Positions 9,531 to 18,497 of a stretch of 64,000 nt of DNA are shown piece by piece. The stretch is taken from the NCBI RefSeq assembly GCF_014696105.1, contig NZ_JACJPO010000064.1:25686-89685 (forward strand), read 5' to 3'. Both the position numbers and the translations under genes were made by a program. The DNA comes from Microcoleus sp. FACHB-1515 (GTDB lineage: Bacteria; Cyanobacteriota; Cyanobacteriia; Elainellales; Elainellaceae). The notes beneath the pieces were generated by a model. That model did not search any database. It had not been told where the DNA came from and worked only from the letters and a program-made list of their open reading frames with translations. Each line of letters begins with the position of its first letter. The first letter of the stretch is position 1.

Positions 9531-9574
9531 TCGGGGATCGGGTGTTAGGTGTCAGCAAAACACCCGATCCCCGA
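9531..9574. terminator. 16-bp perfect inverted repeat between converging genes
   Basis: TCGGGGATCGGGTGTT at 9531-9546 is matched by its exact complement at 9559-9574 around a 12-base loop. The position, 4 bases after the photolyase stop and 7 before the end of the converging gene, suits a bidirectional transcription stop. It lacks a T-run. The arms contain the GGGTGT wording that recurs as short tandem repeats elsewhere in this window. Confidence 0.6.
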
Positions 9575-9581
9575 CACCCCT

Positions 9582-10904
9582 CTACGATCCACCAACCGTA
9601 ATCTTGCTCTGCACCTTCAAGCTGCCGTCGTCTGCGATCGTCCAGACATCATACGTGCCCGTCACGTCGCCATTTTCGTTCAGGTCAAGTGAACCGCTAG
9701 CGCCGTCAAAATCAATGTCTTGGCCTGCGCGAACCCGTTCCAGTGCTTGACAAACATCGGTCACTTTCTCACCGCCGCTGGCAACTTCGCGCAGCTTGTC
9801 GCGAATGGCTTCGCCCGTGTTGGATTTGGCAGCTTCGGCAGCAAGAACCAGCAGGGCGGTGGCGTCCCAGGTGTTCGGGTCGTAGACGGCAGGAGCGCGA
9901 TCGAACTTGGCGCGATACACCTGGTTGAACTGCTCGAATCCGGGGCCGCCTGCGCTGGGAGCCGTACCGAGAACACCTGCTGCGATAAAACCACCGTCAC
10001 CCGTTTTGCCGACGAGGTTGGCGAGATCGTTGGTTTTCATGCCGTCGGTGAGCAAAATTTTGGTATTGCCGTCGAGCAAGCCTTGCTCTTGAGCCGCTTT
10101 CAAGATGATGCTGCCTGTTTCAGGGTACGCCACGATCATCACGGCATCTGGCTTTTGGCTAAAAGCCGAGGTGACTTCCGAATCGAACGTGGTGGCATCG
10201 GGTGCGTAGCTCACCGGATCAGATTTGTTGACGACCGTGCCGCCCAATTTTTCAAATGCAGCGGTGAACGACTGCGTTAGGCCGTTGCCATAGTCGTTGT
10301 TGATCGCCAGAATCGCTACATTCTTGAAGCCTTGCTGCTGCGCCAATTGCGCCAGCGCATCGCCCTGATAGGTGTCGGGCGGAGCCGTCCGCGCCCAGAA
10401 GCCATCAAAGTCACCTTTTTCCGCTCGTTCGGTGAAGACGGGGCTGGTGCTGGCAGGAGAAATCTGCATCACCTGGTTGCGGACGGCGATATCGACGATC
10501 GCACTCGAAACCGAACTTGCCGCCGCGCCCACCACGCCACCGACGCGATCGACCTCCGCCAATTTGGTCATCCCTGCGGCTCCGGCAGACGGCTCAGTTT
10601 GGTCATCTTCCGAAATAAGCTGCACAGGCTGACCAAGTGCGCCGCCGCAGGCATTCACCGTTTCCACGAGCAAGCTGGCCGAATCTTGCATTGGCCCGCC
10701 ATACTGCGCCAAATCTCCGGTAATTGGCAGCACGGTTCCAAGTTTGAGTGCACCATCTCCTCCTTCGGCAGCAGGACTGCTGGCTTCACCGCTGGTTGAT
10801 TCACCACCGCTGTTCGGGGCAGATTGGCAAGCTGACAGCAGCAGCAGCAGCGAAACTCCAGCGGTCAGCGGGCGCGTTACGAATTGATGGAAATTGCGTT
10901 TCAT
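9582..10904 (-). CDS. ABC transporter substrate-binding lipoprotein, branched-chain amino acid type
   Basis: A 440-residue periplasmic binding protein of the type 1 (LivK-like) fold. The signal peptide ends in the lipobox LSAC, so the mature protein should be lipid-anchored. A Ser/Gly-rich linker follows, then LKLGTVLPITGDLAQYG, the usual first strand and ligand loop of the family. NNDYGNG and TWDATALLVLAAEAA are further family signatures. No permease or ATPase genes are adjacent, so it must work with a transporter encoded elsewhere. The substrate could be an amino acid, urea or amide and cannot be read from sequence. Confidence 0.9.
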   Translation of the reverse strand: MKRNFHQFVTRPLTAGVSLLLLLSACQSAPNSGGESTSGEASSPAAEGGDGALKLGTVLPITGDLAQYGGPMQDSASLLVETVNACGGALGQPVQLISEDDQTEPSAGAAGMTKLAEVDRVGGVVGAAASSVSSAIVDIAVRNQVMQISPASTSPVFTERAEKGDFDGFWARTAPPDTYQGDALAQLAQQQGFKNVAILAINNDYGNGLTQSFTAAFEKLGGTVVNKSDPVSYAPDATTFDSEVTSAFSQKPDAVMIVAYPETGSIILKAAQEQGLLDGNTKILLTDGMKTNDLANLVGKTGDGGFIAAGVLGTAPSAGGPGFEQFNQVYRAKFDRAPAVYDPNTWDATALLVLAAEAAKSNTGEAIRDKLREVASGGEKVTDVCQALERVRAGQDIDFDGASGSLDLNENGDVTGTYDVWTIADDGSLKVQSKITVGGS

Positions 10905-11388
10905 TGTGAGGATTTAGAAGTGAAAAGGGCAGCGCAGACAGAATTTTTAAGGAATGCAAACAAACCTCTGCTTGCTGAATCAACAAGTACACCGCATCGA
11001 TCGCCAAGCTCCGCTCAGGTAGCCAACAATCGACCTGCGGTTAGAGGTCAAATCATTTCTTCGACTATATCAGTTGCCACAATAGCGCAATTTGAAAGCT
11101 GGCCGAGCGGTGGAACTATTTGTAGGCGATCAAGTCAAGATTTGCGGATTCACGCGACAAGCTGCTTTGCTTGTATTTTCCGAAATGTGAATAACTGTGA
11201 AGTTAAGGATCGGCAGGAGATTATAAACTGCTTCAAGAAGCGATGTTGAATGGTTGCGATCGATCGCTATCAATTTACATTGCTGATTCCCTGACCGTAT
11301 CTGTTTTGATGTTTTTCTGCCGAAGTTGCATCTTTGGCAGTCGCCCTTTCGATTTGACGTTTTTCTGGAGCAATCCCAGGAGCAGTTT
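10905..11388. other. intergenic region between divergent genes, nothing recognised
   Basis: About 480 bases separate the binding-protein gene and the Tic22 gene, which point away from each other. The stretch must hold both promoters. I see no convincing gene, RNA or repeat in it; short open frames here lack ribosome sites and family resemblance. Confidence 0.6.
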
Positions 11389-12153
11389 ATGAAGTCTTTG
11401 TTGCGATGGAGTGCCGCTTTAGGCTTAATGGGTGGCGTCATGCTGACGACGCTGCAAGTTGGCATTCAGCGAGCGTTTGCTTTGACTGACGAGCAGGTGA
11501 TGGAGCAGCTTCGAGGCGTTCCAGTTTTCATGCTCACCGACCAGCGCGGCGCACCGCTCGAAGCGAGGGCTGAAGGCCAAGACCAATCCGTGACGGGCGT
11601 ATTCATCAGCCAGCAAGACGCCGCCAACTTTCTCACCAGCTTGAGACAAAACAATCCGCAGCTTGGGCAGTCGGTGCAGGTGTCTCCGGTTTCGCTAGCC
11701 GAAGTTTATCAGCTTGCTCGCCGCAGCGAAGATTCGGATTTGCGCTTTCAGTTTGTGCCGATGCAGCCGCAAGTGCAAACTGCCGTGACGCTGTTGCAGC
11801 AAAGCGGCCAAAACGTTCAGGAATTCAACAGTGTGCCGCTGTTTATGGCGCGATTGTCGAACGAAGGCGATCGCTACCTCAGCATTCAACAGGGCGAGCA
11901 AGCTGCCGTGCTGCTGTTTTTCAAGCGCGAAGATTTGCAGGCCACGATCGATCGACTCCAGCAAGAGCAGCCGGATGTCGCCAGCCAAATGACCATTCAA
12001 GTCACCAGCTTGGAAGGCATCATCGAACAGTTGCGCGAAAGTGAAGACGCCGCCGCCAGCCAAATTCTGCTCGTGCCACCCCGCGAATCGATCGACTACA
12101 TCCGCCAGCTTCAGCCGCAGCAGGGGCAACCTCAACCGCAGCCGCAGCAGTAA
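11389..12153 (+). CDS. Tic22 family protein
   Basis: A 254-residue homologue of Tic22, the intermembrane-space component of plant plastid import. In cyanobacteria it acts in the periplasm and thylakoid lumen and is linked to outer-membrane assembly. A signal peptide is clear (LGLMGGVMLTTLQVGIQRAFA). The mature part has the two related domains of the family: VPVFMLTDQRGAPLEA with a FISQQDAANFL helix, then SVPLFMARLSNEGDRYLSI with VLLFFKREDLQ. The tail is Gln/Pro-rich. AGGAGCAG precedes the ATG at 11389. Its TAA overlaps the prmC ATG by one base (TAATG). Confidence 0.9.
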   Translation: MKSLLRWSAALGLMGGVMLTTLQVGIQRAFALTDEQVMEQLRGVPVFMLTDQRGAPLEARAEGQDQSVTGVFISQQDAANFLTSLRQNNPQLGQSVQVSPVSLAEVYQLARRSEDSDLRFQFVPMQPQVQTAVTLLQQSGQNVQEFNSVPLFMARLSNEGDRYLSIQQGEQAAVLLFFKREDLQATIDRLQQEQPDVASQMTIQVTSLEGIIEQLRESEDAAASQILLVPPRESIDYIRQLQPQQGQPQPQPQQ

Positions 12154-13034
12154 TGGTTTGGGTCAGCGCGGCAGCGATCGCCCAGTGGCGGCAAACCGCT
12201 CAGCAGCAAGCGATCGCCGCAGCCATTTCACCTGCCGAGGTCGATTGGCTGCTGCAAGCGCTGACCGGACTCGATCGCCTCAGTCTCCGCTTAAATTCGC
12301 TTCCGGAGGCGATCGAGCTACCGTTCGACCTGAGGGAACTCGAAGCCTTATGGCAGCGTCGAATTGGCGATCGCGTCCCGGTTCAGTACCTCGCGCAGTC
12401 CACACCCTGGCGACAGTTTTCCCTTCAAGTTTCGCCCGCTGTTTTGATTCCCCGTCCCGAAACGGAACTACTGATCGATCTAGCCGTTCAAGCTGCGAAA
12501 TCCGCTGATCTGATGAGGGGCGATTGGGCAGATCTGGGAACAGGGAGCGGCGCGATCGCGATCGGTCTGGCTGCCGCGCTTCCCGAAGCGACAATTCACG
12601 CCGTCGATATCAGTTCGGAAGCTCTGGCGATCGCGCAGGCAAACGCAACGGCTCTGCACTTCGATCGCATTCAGTTTCATCACGGTCGCTGGTTTGAACC
12701 GCTTGCGCCTTGGCAAGGCCAACTGAGTGCGATCGTTTCCAACCCACCTTACATTCCGACTGCAATGCTGGCCGACCTCCAGCCGGAAGTGCGCCTGCAT
12801 GAACCGCAACTCGCGCTCGACGGTGGCACAGATGGACTTTCAGCCATTCGGCATCTCGCGATCGAAGCGCCCAAATATTTGCGATCGAATGGCCTGTGGC
12901 TAATCGAAATGATGTCTGGTCAAGCTGAAGCCGTGCGCGATTTGTTGCAGCAGCACGGCTATCAGCAGATTGAAATTCATTCTGATTTAGCGGGAATCGA
13001 TCGATTTGCCTTAGCGTTTACCCGATCGTCCTAG
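12153..13034 (+). CDS. prmC: peptide chain release factor N5-glutamine methyltransferase
   Basis: Methylates the glutamine of the GGQ motif in release factors RF1 and RF2, using S-adenosylmethionine, in the cytosol. The 293 residues show the helical N-terminal domain, the RxP(R/Q)YLxxxxxW block (RVPVQYLAQSTPW), IPRPETELL, the SAM-binding DLGTGSGAIAI and the catalytic NPPY at about 197-200, followed by EPQLALDGG. Start overlaps the Tic22 stop by one base, so translation is probably coupled. The 3' end overlaps the converging GHL10 gene by four bases. Confidence 0.93.
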   Translation: MVWVSAAAIAQWRQTAQQQAIAAAISPAEVDWLLQALTGLDRLSLRLNSLPEAIELPFDLRELEALWQRRIGDRVPVQYLAQSTPWRQFSLQVSPAVLIPRPETELLIDLAVQAAKSADLMRGDWADLGTGSGAIAIGLAAALPEATIHAVDISSEALAIAQANATALHFDRIQFHHGRWFEPLAPWQGQLSAIVSNPPYIPTAMLADLQPEVRLHEPQLALDGGTDGLSAIRHLAIEAPKYLRSNGLWLIEMMSGQAEAVRDLLQQHGYQQIEIHSDLAGIDRFALAFTRSS

Positions 13035-14248
13035 ACTCCGGTTTGCGTGGGTGTGGGACGGAGCGGCGCAACCGGAAGCGATCGCGCAGCAGGACGATAG
13101 AACATTGCTTGAAACGCCGATTGCCGCTCAGCAGGCGGTTCCTGGCCGTTGTCCCACAGGCTTTCGTAGAAAAAGAAGCACATGCCCAGACCGCGATCGC
13201 GAGCGGCTCGCACCTTGGCCTGCACAAACGGCATCGCAACGGGACGATTTCTGAGTCCGGTGAGAATGCCCGCCCCGGTCGGAATTTTTTGCCGCGCTTC
13301 TTGAATTTCCGGGCGGCTGATTTGCTCGACAAAGCTTTGCAGATCCGGGCGATAGATTTGCACGATTAACTCATCAATCAAATCGCGACGCAGCCAGGTG
13401 AGCCAGTCTTGCAATGAACTGTTGTAAGCGGAAACGTAGGGATTGGGGGCGATCGAAAAAATCGCATTTGGCTTTCGCGCCTTCACTGCCTGATGTAGCT
13501 GCGTCATGAAGGCGGTGATCTTGTCGGCTCGCCAGCGCACCCACTCCGGGTCTTGTGGATTGGCGGGCGGGTCTTTTTCGGTTTCCTGCTTGTAGAGCGC
13601 TTGCGTGTAGCGATCGTAGCCAAATTCGTTCGGCAAGCTGGTGTGGTCGTCAAACTGAACGCCGTCCGCGCCATATTGCGTCATCACTTCGATCGCCAAG
13701 CTGGTGATCAACTGCTGCACCTGCGGATGAAACGGATTGAGCCACACGACTTCGCCCGCCGCCCCAATCCAGGTTTGGCTGCCGTCGCGACGCTGCGTCA
13801 GCCAGTCAGGATGCGCCATTGCCAATTCCGACATTGGCGGAGTCATAAAGCCAAACTCCAGCCAGGGCACAACCAACAGATTGCGGCGATGTGCCTGCGT
13901 CACCAGATCGGCCAGCGGGTCTTGCCCCTGCAAGCCGCGCCGCACAAACGGCTGAATGCCTGTTCGCTGAGCAACAGCACTCGGATACAGCACATAGCCC
14001 GAATTCCACACAACCGGATAGATCGTGTTGAAGTTCAATCGTGCCAACTGACTGACGGATTCTTGCAGCTTGGTTTGGTCACGCAGAATGTCCGTGTCGT
14101 TCGTCGTCATCCAAACGCCGCGAATTTCCGGTAGGGCAGATTGGGCGATCGCCGCAGGCCACTGGCTTGCCCCGATCGCCATCAGCGTCAAGCCAATCAA
14201 CAGTAAGTAGCGGAGCGATCGATGCCAACGTCGAATCAAGAGTTTCAT
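13031..14248 (-). CDS. glycosyl-hydrolase-like 10 (GHL10) family secreted protein
   Basis: A 405-residue exported protein with a signal peptide (YLLLIGLTLMAIGASQWPAAIA). The mature region starts EIRGVWMTTND and continues with NFNTIYPVVWNSGY, DPLADLVTQAHRRNL, a VVPWLEFGF strand and DGVQFDDH. This is the TIM-barrel pattern of the GHL10 (formerly DUF187) family of putative peptidoglycan or polysaccharide hydrolases. Substrate is unknown. The gene ends inside the last four bases of prmC and diverges from the zinc peptidase gene across 300 bases in which I see nothing specific. Confidence 0.87.
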   Translation of the reverse strand: MKLLIRRWHRSLRYLLLIGLTLMAIGASQWPAAIAQSALPEIRGVWMTTNDTDILRDQTKLQESVSQLARLNFNTIYPVVWNSGYVLYPSAVAQRTGIQPFVRRGLQGQDPLADLVTQAHRRNLLVVPWLEFGFMTPPMSELAMAHPDWLTQRRDGSQTWIGAAGEVVWLNPFHPQVQQLITSLAIEVMTQYGADGVQFDDHTSLPNEFGYDRYTQALYKQETEKDPPANPQDPEWVRWRADKITAFMTQLHQAVKARKPNAIFSIAPNPYVSAYNSSLQDWLTWLRRDLIDELIVQIYRPDLQSFVEQISRPEIQEARQKIPTGAGILTGLRNRPVAMPFVQAKVRAARDRGLGMCFFFYESLWDNGQEPPAERQSAFQAMFYRPAARSLPVAPLRPTPTQTGV

Positions 14249-14548
14249 CGGCTGGGTGAAAAAGTGAACAATTCAGGAGGGGCGCGATCGCTCAATTTGT
14301 TCCGTGAGCAATGCAAGTCTTTATTTATCTACCAGAGAATGCGTTCGCCAGCAGGATTCGTTTGCAAATTCACACTGGCCGTTCACAATTTGAAAATCTG
14401 AAGGGAAGCGAAAAGAAAATCTTTCGATCGTGCAGCAAAGCTAAGCTCTTGGGTAGAAGCACTGAGCTTGCCAAATGATTAGCTTATTGATCAGTTTGGA
14501 TGGCGATCGCGCTTTGCGGAAAACTTTACTTTTGGGGGGCTGTTGAGC

Positions 14549-15394
14549 ATGGACTGGCGGAGAAGTCGCAGAAGCACCAATGTCGAAGATCGGCGGGGTT
14601 CTGGGTTGTCTGCACCCGTTGTCGGTGGCGGGCTGGGCACGATCGTGATTGCGCTGATTGTGGCGTTTCTGGGCGGCGATCCAAGCGTGGTGTTTGACCA
14701 GGCTGCCCAAAATCCCCAAATTCAAGCGCCGCAAAATCGATCGCCCCAAGACGATCAGATGGTGGAGTTTGTCAGCGCGGTGCTGGGAGATACCGAAGAC
14801 ACTTGGGGCGAAATTTTCGCTCAAAACGGTGAAAGGTATGTTGAGCCGAAGCTGGTGATCTTTTCGGATGCGGTTCAATCTGGCTGCGGCGTCGCGCAGT
14901 CGTCAGCAGGGCCGTTTTACTGCTCTCGCGACCAAACGGTCTACATCGACCTGGAATTTTATCGAGAACTGCGAAATCGCTTTCAGGCTCCCGGCGATTT
15001 TGCTCAGGCATACGTGATCGCGCATGAAGTCGGGCATCACGTTCAAAACATCACCGGAACTCTGAGTCAAGTTAATTCGCTGCGGCAGCGATCGAGCGAA
15101 GCCAGATCCAATGAACTTTCGGTGCGGCTGGAACTTCAGGCCGACTGCTACGCCGGAGTGTGGGGGCACCACGCCGATCGATCGCGCCAAATCCTGGAAC
15201 AGGGCGACATCGAAGAAGCGATCAATGCTGCTAGCGCGATCGGAGACGATAACATTCAACAGAAAACCAGAGGCTATGTTGATCCCGAATCGTTTTCGCA
15301 CGGCAGTTCCGAGCAGCGGGCGCGGTGGTTTGCACGCGGTTTACAGACAGGTGATCCGAGCCAGTGCGATACGTTCTCAGCGCGGACGCTGTAG
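14549..15394 (+). CDS. neutral zinc metallopeptidase (YpfJ-like)
   Basis: A 281-residue member of the YpfJ/KPN_02809 zinc peptidase family. It starts with a basic segment and one membrane helix (VVGGGLGTIVIALIVAFLG), so the peptidase domain probably faces the periplasm. HEVGHH at residues 159-164 is the HExxH metal site. The downstream ELQADCYAGVWGHHA supplies the third ligand region. PFYCSRDQTVYIDLEFY is also family-typical. The ATG at 14549 is preferred over a TTG at 14543 because GGGGGG at 14534-14539 is well spaced only for the ATG. No specific substrate is known. Confidence 0.9.
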   Translation: MDWRRSRRSTNVEDRRGSGLSAPVVGGGLGTIVIALIVAFLGGDPSVVFDQAAQNPQIQAPQNRSPQDDQMVEFVSAVLGDTEDTWGEIFAQNGERYVEPKLVIFSDAVQSGCGVAQSSAGPFYCSRDQTVYIDLEFYRELRNRFQAPGDFAQAYVIAHEVGHHVQNITGTLSQVNSLRQRSSEARSNELSVRLELQADCYAGVWGHHADRSRQILEQGDIEEAINAASAIGDDNIQQKTRGYVDPESFSHGSSEQRARWFARGLQTGDPSQCDTFSARTL

Positions 15395-15478
15395 CGATCG
15401 CACCCAAAGACAGACGTTATCGAGTGGTGCGATCGCTAAAATCGACGGCTGTAAAGATTTGCAAATGTTGTAGCCCCT

Positions 15479-16918
15479 ATGCAGATTCAAACGCCGGACT
15501 GGGTAAAGCACGCTGTTTTCTACCAAATTTTTCCCGATCGATTTGCCCGCAGCGAACATCCGCACAAGAAACTGCTCAAAAATGCCAGTTGGGAAGCGTG
15601 GGAATCAATGCCAACGCTGCAAGGCTACAAGGGCGGAGATTTGTGGGGCGTGATCGACAAGCTCGACTATTTGCAGGACTTAGGAATTACAGCCGTTTAT
15701 TTCACGCCGATCTTTCAATCTGCTAGCAATCACCGCTACCACACGCACGATTACTATCAGGTTGATCCGATGTTAGGCGGCAATCCGGCATTCAAAGAAT
15801 TGCTGAATGCGGCGCACGATCGCAACATCAAAGTTGTTCTAGATGGCGTGTTCAATCATGCCAGTCGCGGCTTCTTTTTCTTTCACGATATTCTCGAAAA
15901 TGGGCCGCATTCCCCTTGGCTCGATTGGTTCCACATTGAAGGCTGGCCTTTGTCACCTTATAACGGCGAATATCCGGCAAACTATCGCGGCTGGGATAAT
16001 AATCGCGCTCTGCCCGTGTTTAATCACGAAAATCCAGAAGTACGCGAATACATTATGGAAATTGCCGAATATTGGATTCAATTTGGCATTGACGGCTGGC
16101 GATTGGATGTGCCGTTTGAAATTAGCGCAGAAGGCTTTTGGCAGGAATTTCGCGATCGCGTCAAAGCGATCAATCCTGAAGCCTACATCGTGGGAGAAGT
16201 CTGGACAGATTCGCGGCAATGGCTGGACGGCACACAGTTTGACGGCGTGATGAACTATTTATTTACGGCTCCGACGATCGCATTTACGGCGGGCGATCGC
16301 GTTGATATTTCACAAGTTGAAAGCCGTTCCTACACGCCCTATCCGCCAATTTTCGCCAAAGAATATGCTGAACAAATTCAAGAATTACTCGCGCTTTATC
16401 CCTGGGAAATTCAACTGACGCAGCTTAATTTGCTGGCGAGTCACGACACAGCAAGGCTGTTGAGTATTGCGGGGGGCGATCGAGATTCCGTCAAACTCGC
16501 AACGCTTTTACTGCTCACATTTCCGGGCGCACCGAGCATTTATTACGGCGATGAAGTCGGTTTGCCTGGAGCGCTCGATCCCGATTCACGGCGCGGTTTT
16601 CCGCTCGAAGCGCAGTGGGATCAAGAGGTGTTTTTGTATCACCGCGATCTCATTGATTTGCGTCACAAACGGCCTGCTTTACGCACCGGAGACTATCGCG
16701 TTTTGTATGCCGAAGGAACAGTTTATGCGTTTGCGCGAGTTCTTGATAGTGATGTGGTGATTGTAGTTGTAAATGTGGGAACGGCGGAGATGAAGGTGAG
16801 CTTTGAAGTAGATTCGCTCAAAGCGCAGGAAAAGCTGTATAGCGATGGGGAATTTCGCTGGGATGATTCGACTTTGGCGATCGAACTGCCTGCCCGCAGC
16901 GGTTTGATTCTGGGTTGA
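15479..16918 (+). CDS. alpha-amylase family (GH13) cyclomaltodextrinase/neopullulanase-like enzyme
   Basis: A 479-residue cytosolic enzyme expected to hydrolyse alpha-glucans or maltodextrins. The GH13 blocks are in order: VFYQIFPDRF near the start, VVLDGVFNHA, GWRLDVPFE with nucleophile Asp210, VGEVW with acid/base Glu240, and SHDTAR with the transition-state Asp323. The usual NHD appears here as SHD. No signal peptide is present. A beta-sandwich domain closes the protein. Together with glgC this fits glycogen turnover, though the two genes are about 14 kb apart. Confidence 0.9.
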   Translation: MQIQTPDWVKHAVFYQIFPDRFARSEHPHKKLLKNASWEAWESMPTLQGYKGGDLWGVIDKLDYLQDLGITAVYFTPIFQSASNHRYHTHDYYQVDPMLGGNPAFKELLNAAHDRNIKVVLDGVFNHASRGFFFFHDILENGPHSPWLDWFHIEGWPLSPYNGEYPANYRGWDNNRALPVFNHENPEVREYIMEIAEYWIQFGIDGWRLDVPFEISAEGFWQEFRDRVKAINPEAYIVGEVWTDSRQWLDGTQFDGVMNYLFTAPTIAFTAGDRVDISQVESRSYTPYPPIFAKEYAEQIQELLALYPWEIQLTQLNLLASHDTARLLSIAGGDRDSVKLATLLLLTFPGAPSIYYGDEVGLPGALDPDSRRGFPLEAQWDQEVFLYHRDLIDLRHKRPALRTGDYRVLYAEGTVYAFARVLDSDVVIVVVNVGTAEMKVSFEVDSLKAQEKLYSDGEFRWDDSTLAIELPARSGLILG

Positions 16919-16930
16919 TACATGCTGAAC

Positions 16931-16982
16931 AGGGCGATCGACCCAAACCTGAAGCTTTACAACACAACACGTCGATCGCCCT
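16931..16982. repeat. 12-bp inverted repeat around a HIP1-like core
   Basis: AGGGCGATCGAC at 16931-16942 and its exact complement at 16971-16982 flank a 28-base spacer in the gap between the amylase and hemL. It could terminate the amylase transcript, but there is no T-run and the loop is long. A dispersed HIP1-containing repeat is equally possible. Confidence 0.4.
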
Positions 16983-17063
16983 CCCTCGCTAGGATAATGA
17001 AGGATGCAACTTTGGCGAACCGATGCACTTCGCCGTCGTCAACACCTAACTGAGGAGCGTGTT

Positions 17064-18365
17064 TTGGTCAACACTGCAACGTTAAAAACCACCCGATCAG
17101 AAGAAATTTTTGCCGCTGCCCAAAAATTGATGCCCGGAGGCGTGAATTCCCCGGTGCGGGCGTTCAAGTCGGTGGGCGGACAGCCGATCGTGTTCGATCG
17201 CGTCAAAGGATCGCACATTTGGGACGTAGACGGCAACGAATATATTGACTACATCGGCTCTTGGGGACCCGCAATTTGCGGCCACGCGCACCCGGAAGTG
17301 ACGCAAGCTTTGCACGAAGTCCTCGAAAAAGGCACGAGCTTCGGTGCACCCTGCTACCTGGAAAACGTTTTGGCCGAAATGGTGATCGACGCCGTGCCGA
17401 GCATTGAAATGGTGCGGTTCGTCAATTCGGGAACCGAAGCTTGCATGGCCGTGTTGCGCTTGATGCGAGCGTTTACCGGACGCGACAAGGTAATCAAGTT
17501 TGAAGGCTGCTATCACGGTCACGCCGATATGTTCTTGGTCAAGGCCGGATCGGGCGTCGCTACACTGGGACTGCCGGACTCGCCCGGAGTACCGAAATCG
17601 ACAACGGCCAATACGCTAACCGCGCCGTACAACGATTTGCAGGCCGTGAAAGCGCTGTTTGAGGAAAATCCCGATCAGGTGTCGGGCGTGATTTTGGAAC
17701 CGATCGTCGGCAATGCCGGATTTATTCCGCCCGACGCCGGATTTCTCGAAGGTCTGCGCGAACTGACTCGCGAATATGGCGCACTCCTCGTGTTTGATGA
17801 AGTGATGACCGGATTTCGCATCGCTTACGGCGGCGCACAGCAAAAATTCGGCGTCACGCCCGACCTGACGACATTGGGCAAAATCATCGGCGGCGGTTTG
17901 CCTGTCGGCGCATACGGCGGACGGCGCGACATTATGTCGATGGTGGCTCCCGCAGGTCCGATGTATCAGGCGGGAACGCTGTCGGGCAATCCGCTGGCGA
18001 TGACGGCGGGAATCAAAACGCTGGAACTGTTGCAGCGTCCCGGAACTTACGAACAACTCGATCGCATCACCAAAAAGCTCGCGGACGGTCTGCTGCGAGC
18101 GGCAAAAGAGACGGGACACGCAGCCTGCGGCGGCAACATCAGCGGCATGTTCGGCTTCTTCTTCACCGCAGGTCCTGTCCACAGCTACGAAGACGCCAAA
18201 CACTCAGACCTTAACAAATTCGCTCGCTTCCATCGCGGCATGTTAGAGCGCGGCGTTTACCTGGCTCCCTCGCAATTCGAGGCCGGATTTACCTCGCTGG
18301 CACATACCAATGAGGACATCGATTGCACGATCGCCGCTGCCCGTGAGGTGATGGCCGGACTGTAA
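17064..18365 (+). CDS. hemL: glutamate-1-semialdehyde 2,1-aminomutase
   Basis: PLP enzyme converting glutamate-1-semialdehyde to 5-aminolevulinate, the entry to heme and chlorophyll synthesis. The start is the TTG at 17064, six bases after GAGGAG. This gives 433 residues and puts the PLP lysine of [13 protein letters not shown] at Lys273, the number known for the Synechococcus enzyme, so longer starts are unlikely. Other blocks: [19 protein letters not shown] and FDEVMTGFR. The last 82 codons are repeated 2.7 kb downstream beyond a restriction-modification pair. The gene itself is full length and looks functional. Confidence 0.95.
   Translation: MVNTATLKTTRSEEIFAAAQKLMPGGVNSPVRAFKSVGGQPIVFDRVKGSHIWDVDGNEYIDYIGSWGPAICGHAHPEVTQALHEVLEKGTSFGAPCYLENVLAEMVIDAVPSIEMVRFVNSGTEACMAVLRLMRAFTGRDKVIKFEGCYHGHADMFLVKAGSGVATLGLPDSPGVPKSTTANTLTAPYNDLQAVKALFEENPDQVSGVILEPIVGNAGFIPPDAGFLEGLRELTREYGALLVFDEVMTGFRIAYGGAQQKFGVTPDLTTLGKIIGGGLPVGAYGGRRDIMSMVAPAGPMYQAGTLSGNPLAMTAGIKTLELLQRPGTYEQLDRITKKLADGLLRAAKETGHAACGGNISGMFGFFFTAGPVHSYEDAKHSDLNKFARFHRGMLERGVYLAPSQFEAGFTSLAHTNEDIDCTIAAAREVMAGL
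18118..18365 (+). repeat. hemL 3'-end direct repeat, copy 1 (inside intact hemL)
   Basis: This 248-bp segment is repeated at 20819-21066. Seven substitutions separate the two, so about 97 percent of positions match. Five of the seven fall within 15 bases around 18212-18226. The match stops sharply on the left, just before ACGCAGCCTGCGG. On the right it fades after the stop codon but continues into a similar terminator. Confidence 0.95.
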
Positions 18366-18384
18366 TTTGCTGACGAATTAACAG

Positions 18385-18423
18385 AAAACCGTAGAGGGGG
18401 CGATCGCTCTTCTACGGTTTTTT
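18385..18423 (+). terminator. rho-independent terminator of hemL
   Basis: AAACCGTAGA pairs with TCTACGGTTT across a loop that contains a HIP1 octamer, followed by further Ts. It lies about 20 bases after the hemL stop. A sister version with the same stem but a different loop follows the hemL fragment at 21084. Confidence 0.85.
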
Positions 18424-18497
18424 CCACTGTTCACTAGGCACGGTAGGTTACAGTTATATGCTTTGGATGCTATGGAAATTGTGATATCTTTTGTGGG

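Noticed and set aside
17004..17063. Longer N-terminus for hemL
   Set aside because: The TTG at 17064 has a well-spaced GAGGAG and puts the PLP lysine at residue 273; the upstream 20 residues match nothing in the family.
18424..18497. Controller (C) protein gene or C-box in front of the methyltransferase
   Set aside because: No helix-turn-helix frame or paired operator sequence is visible in the 74-base spacer.
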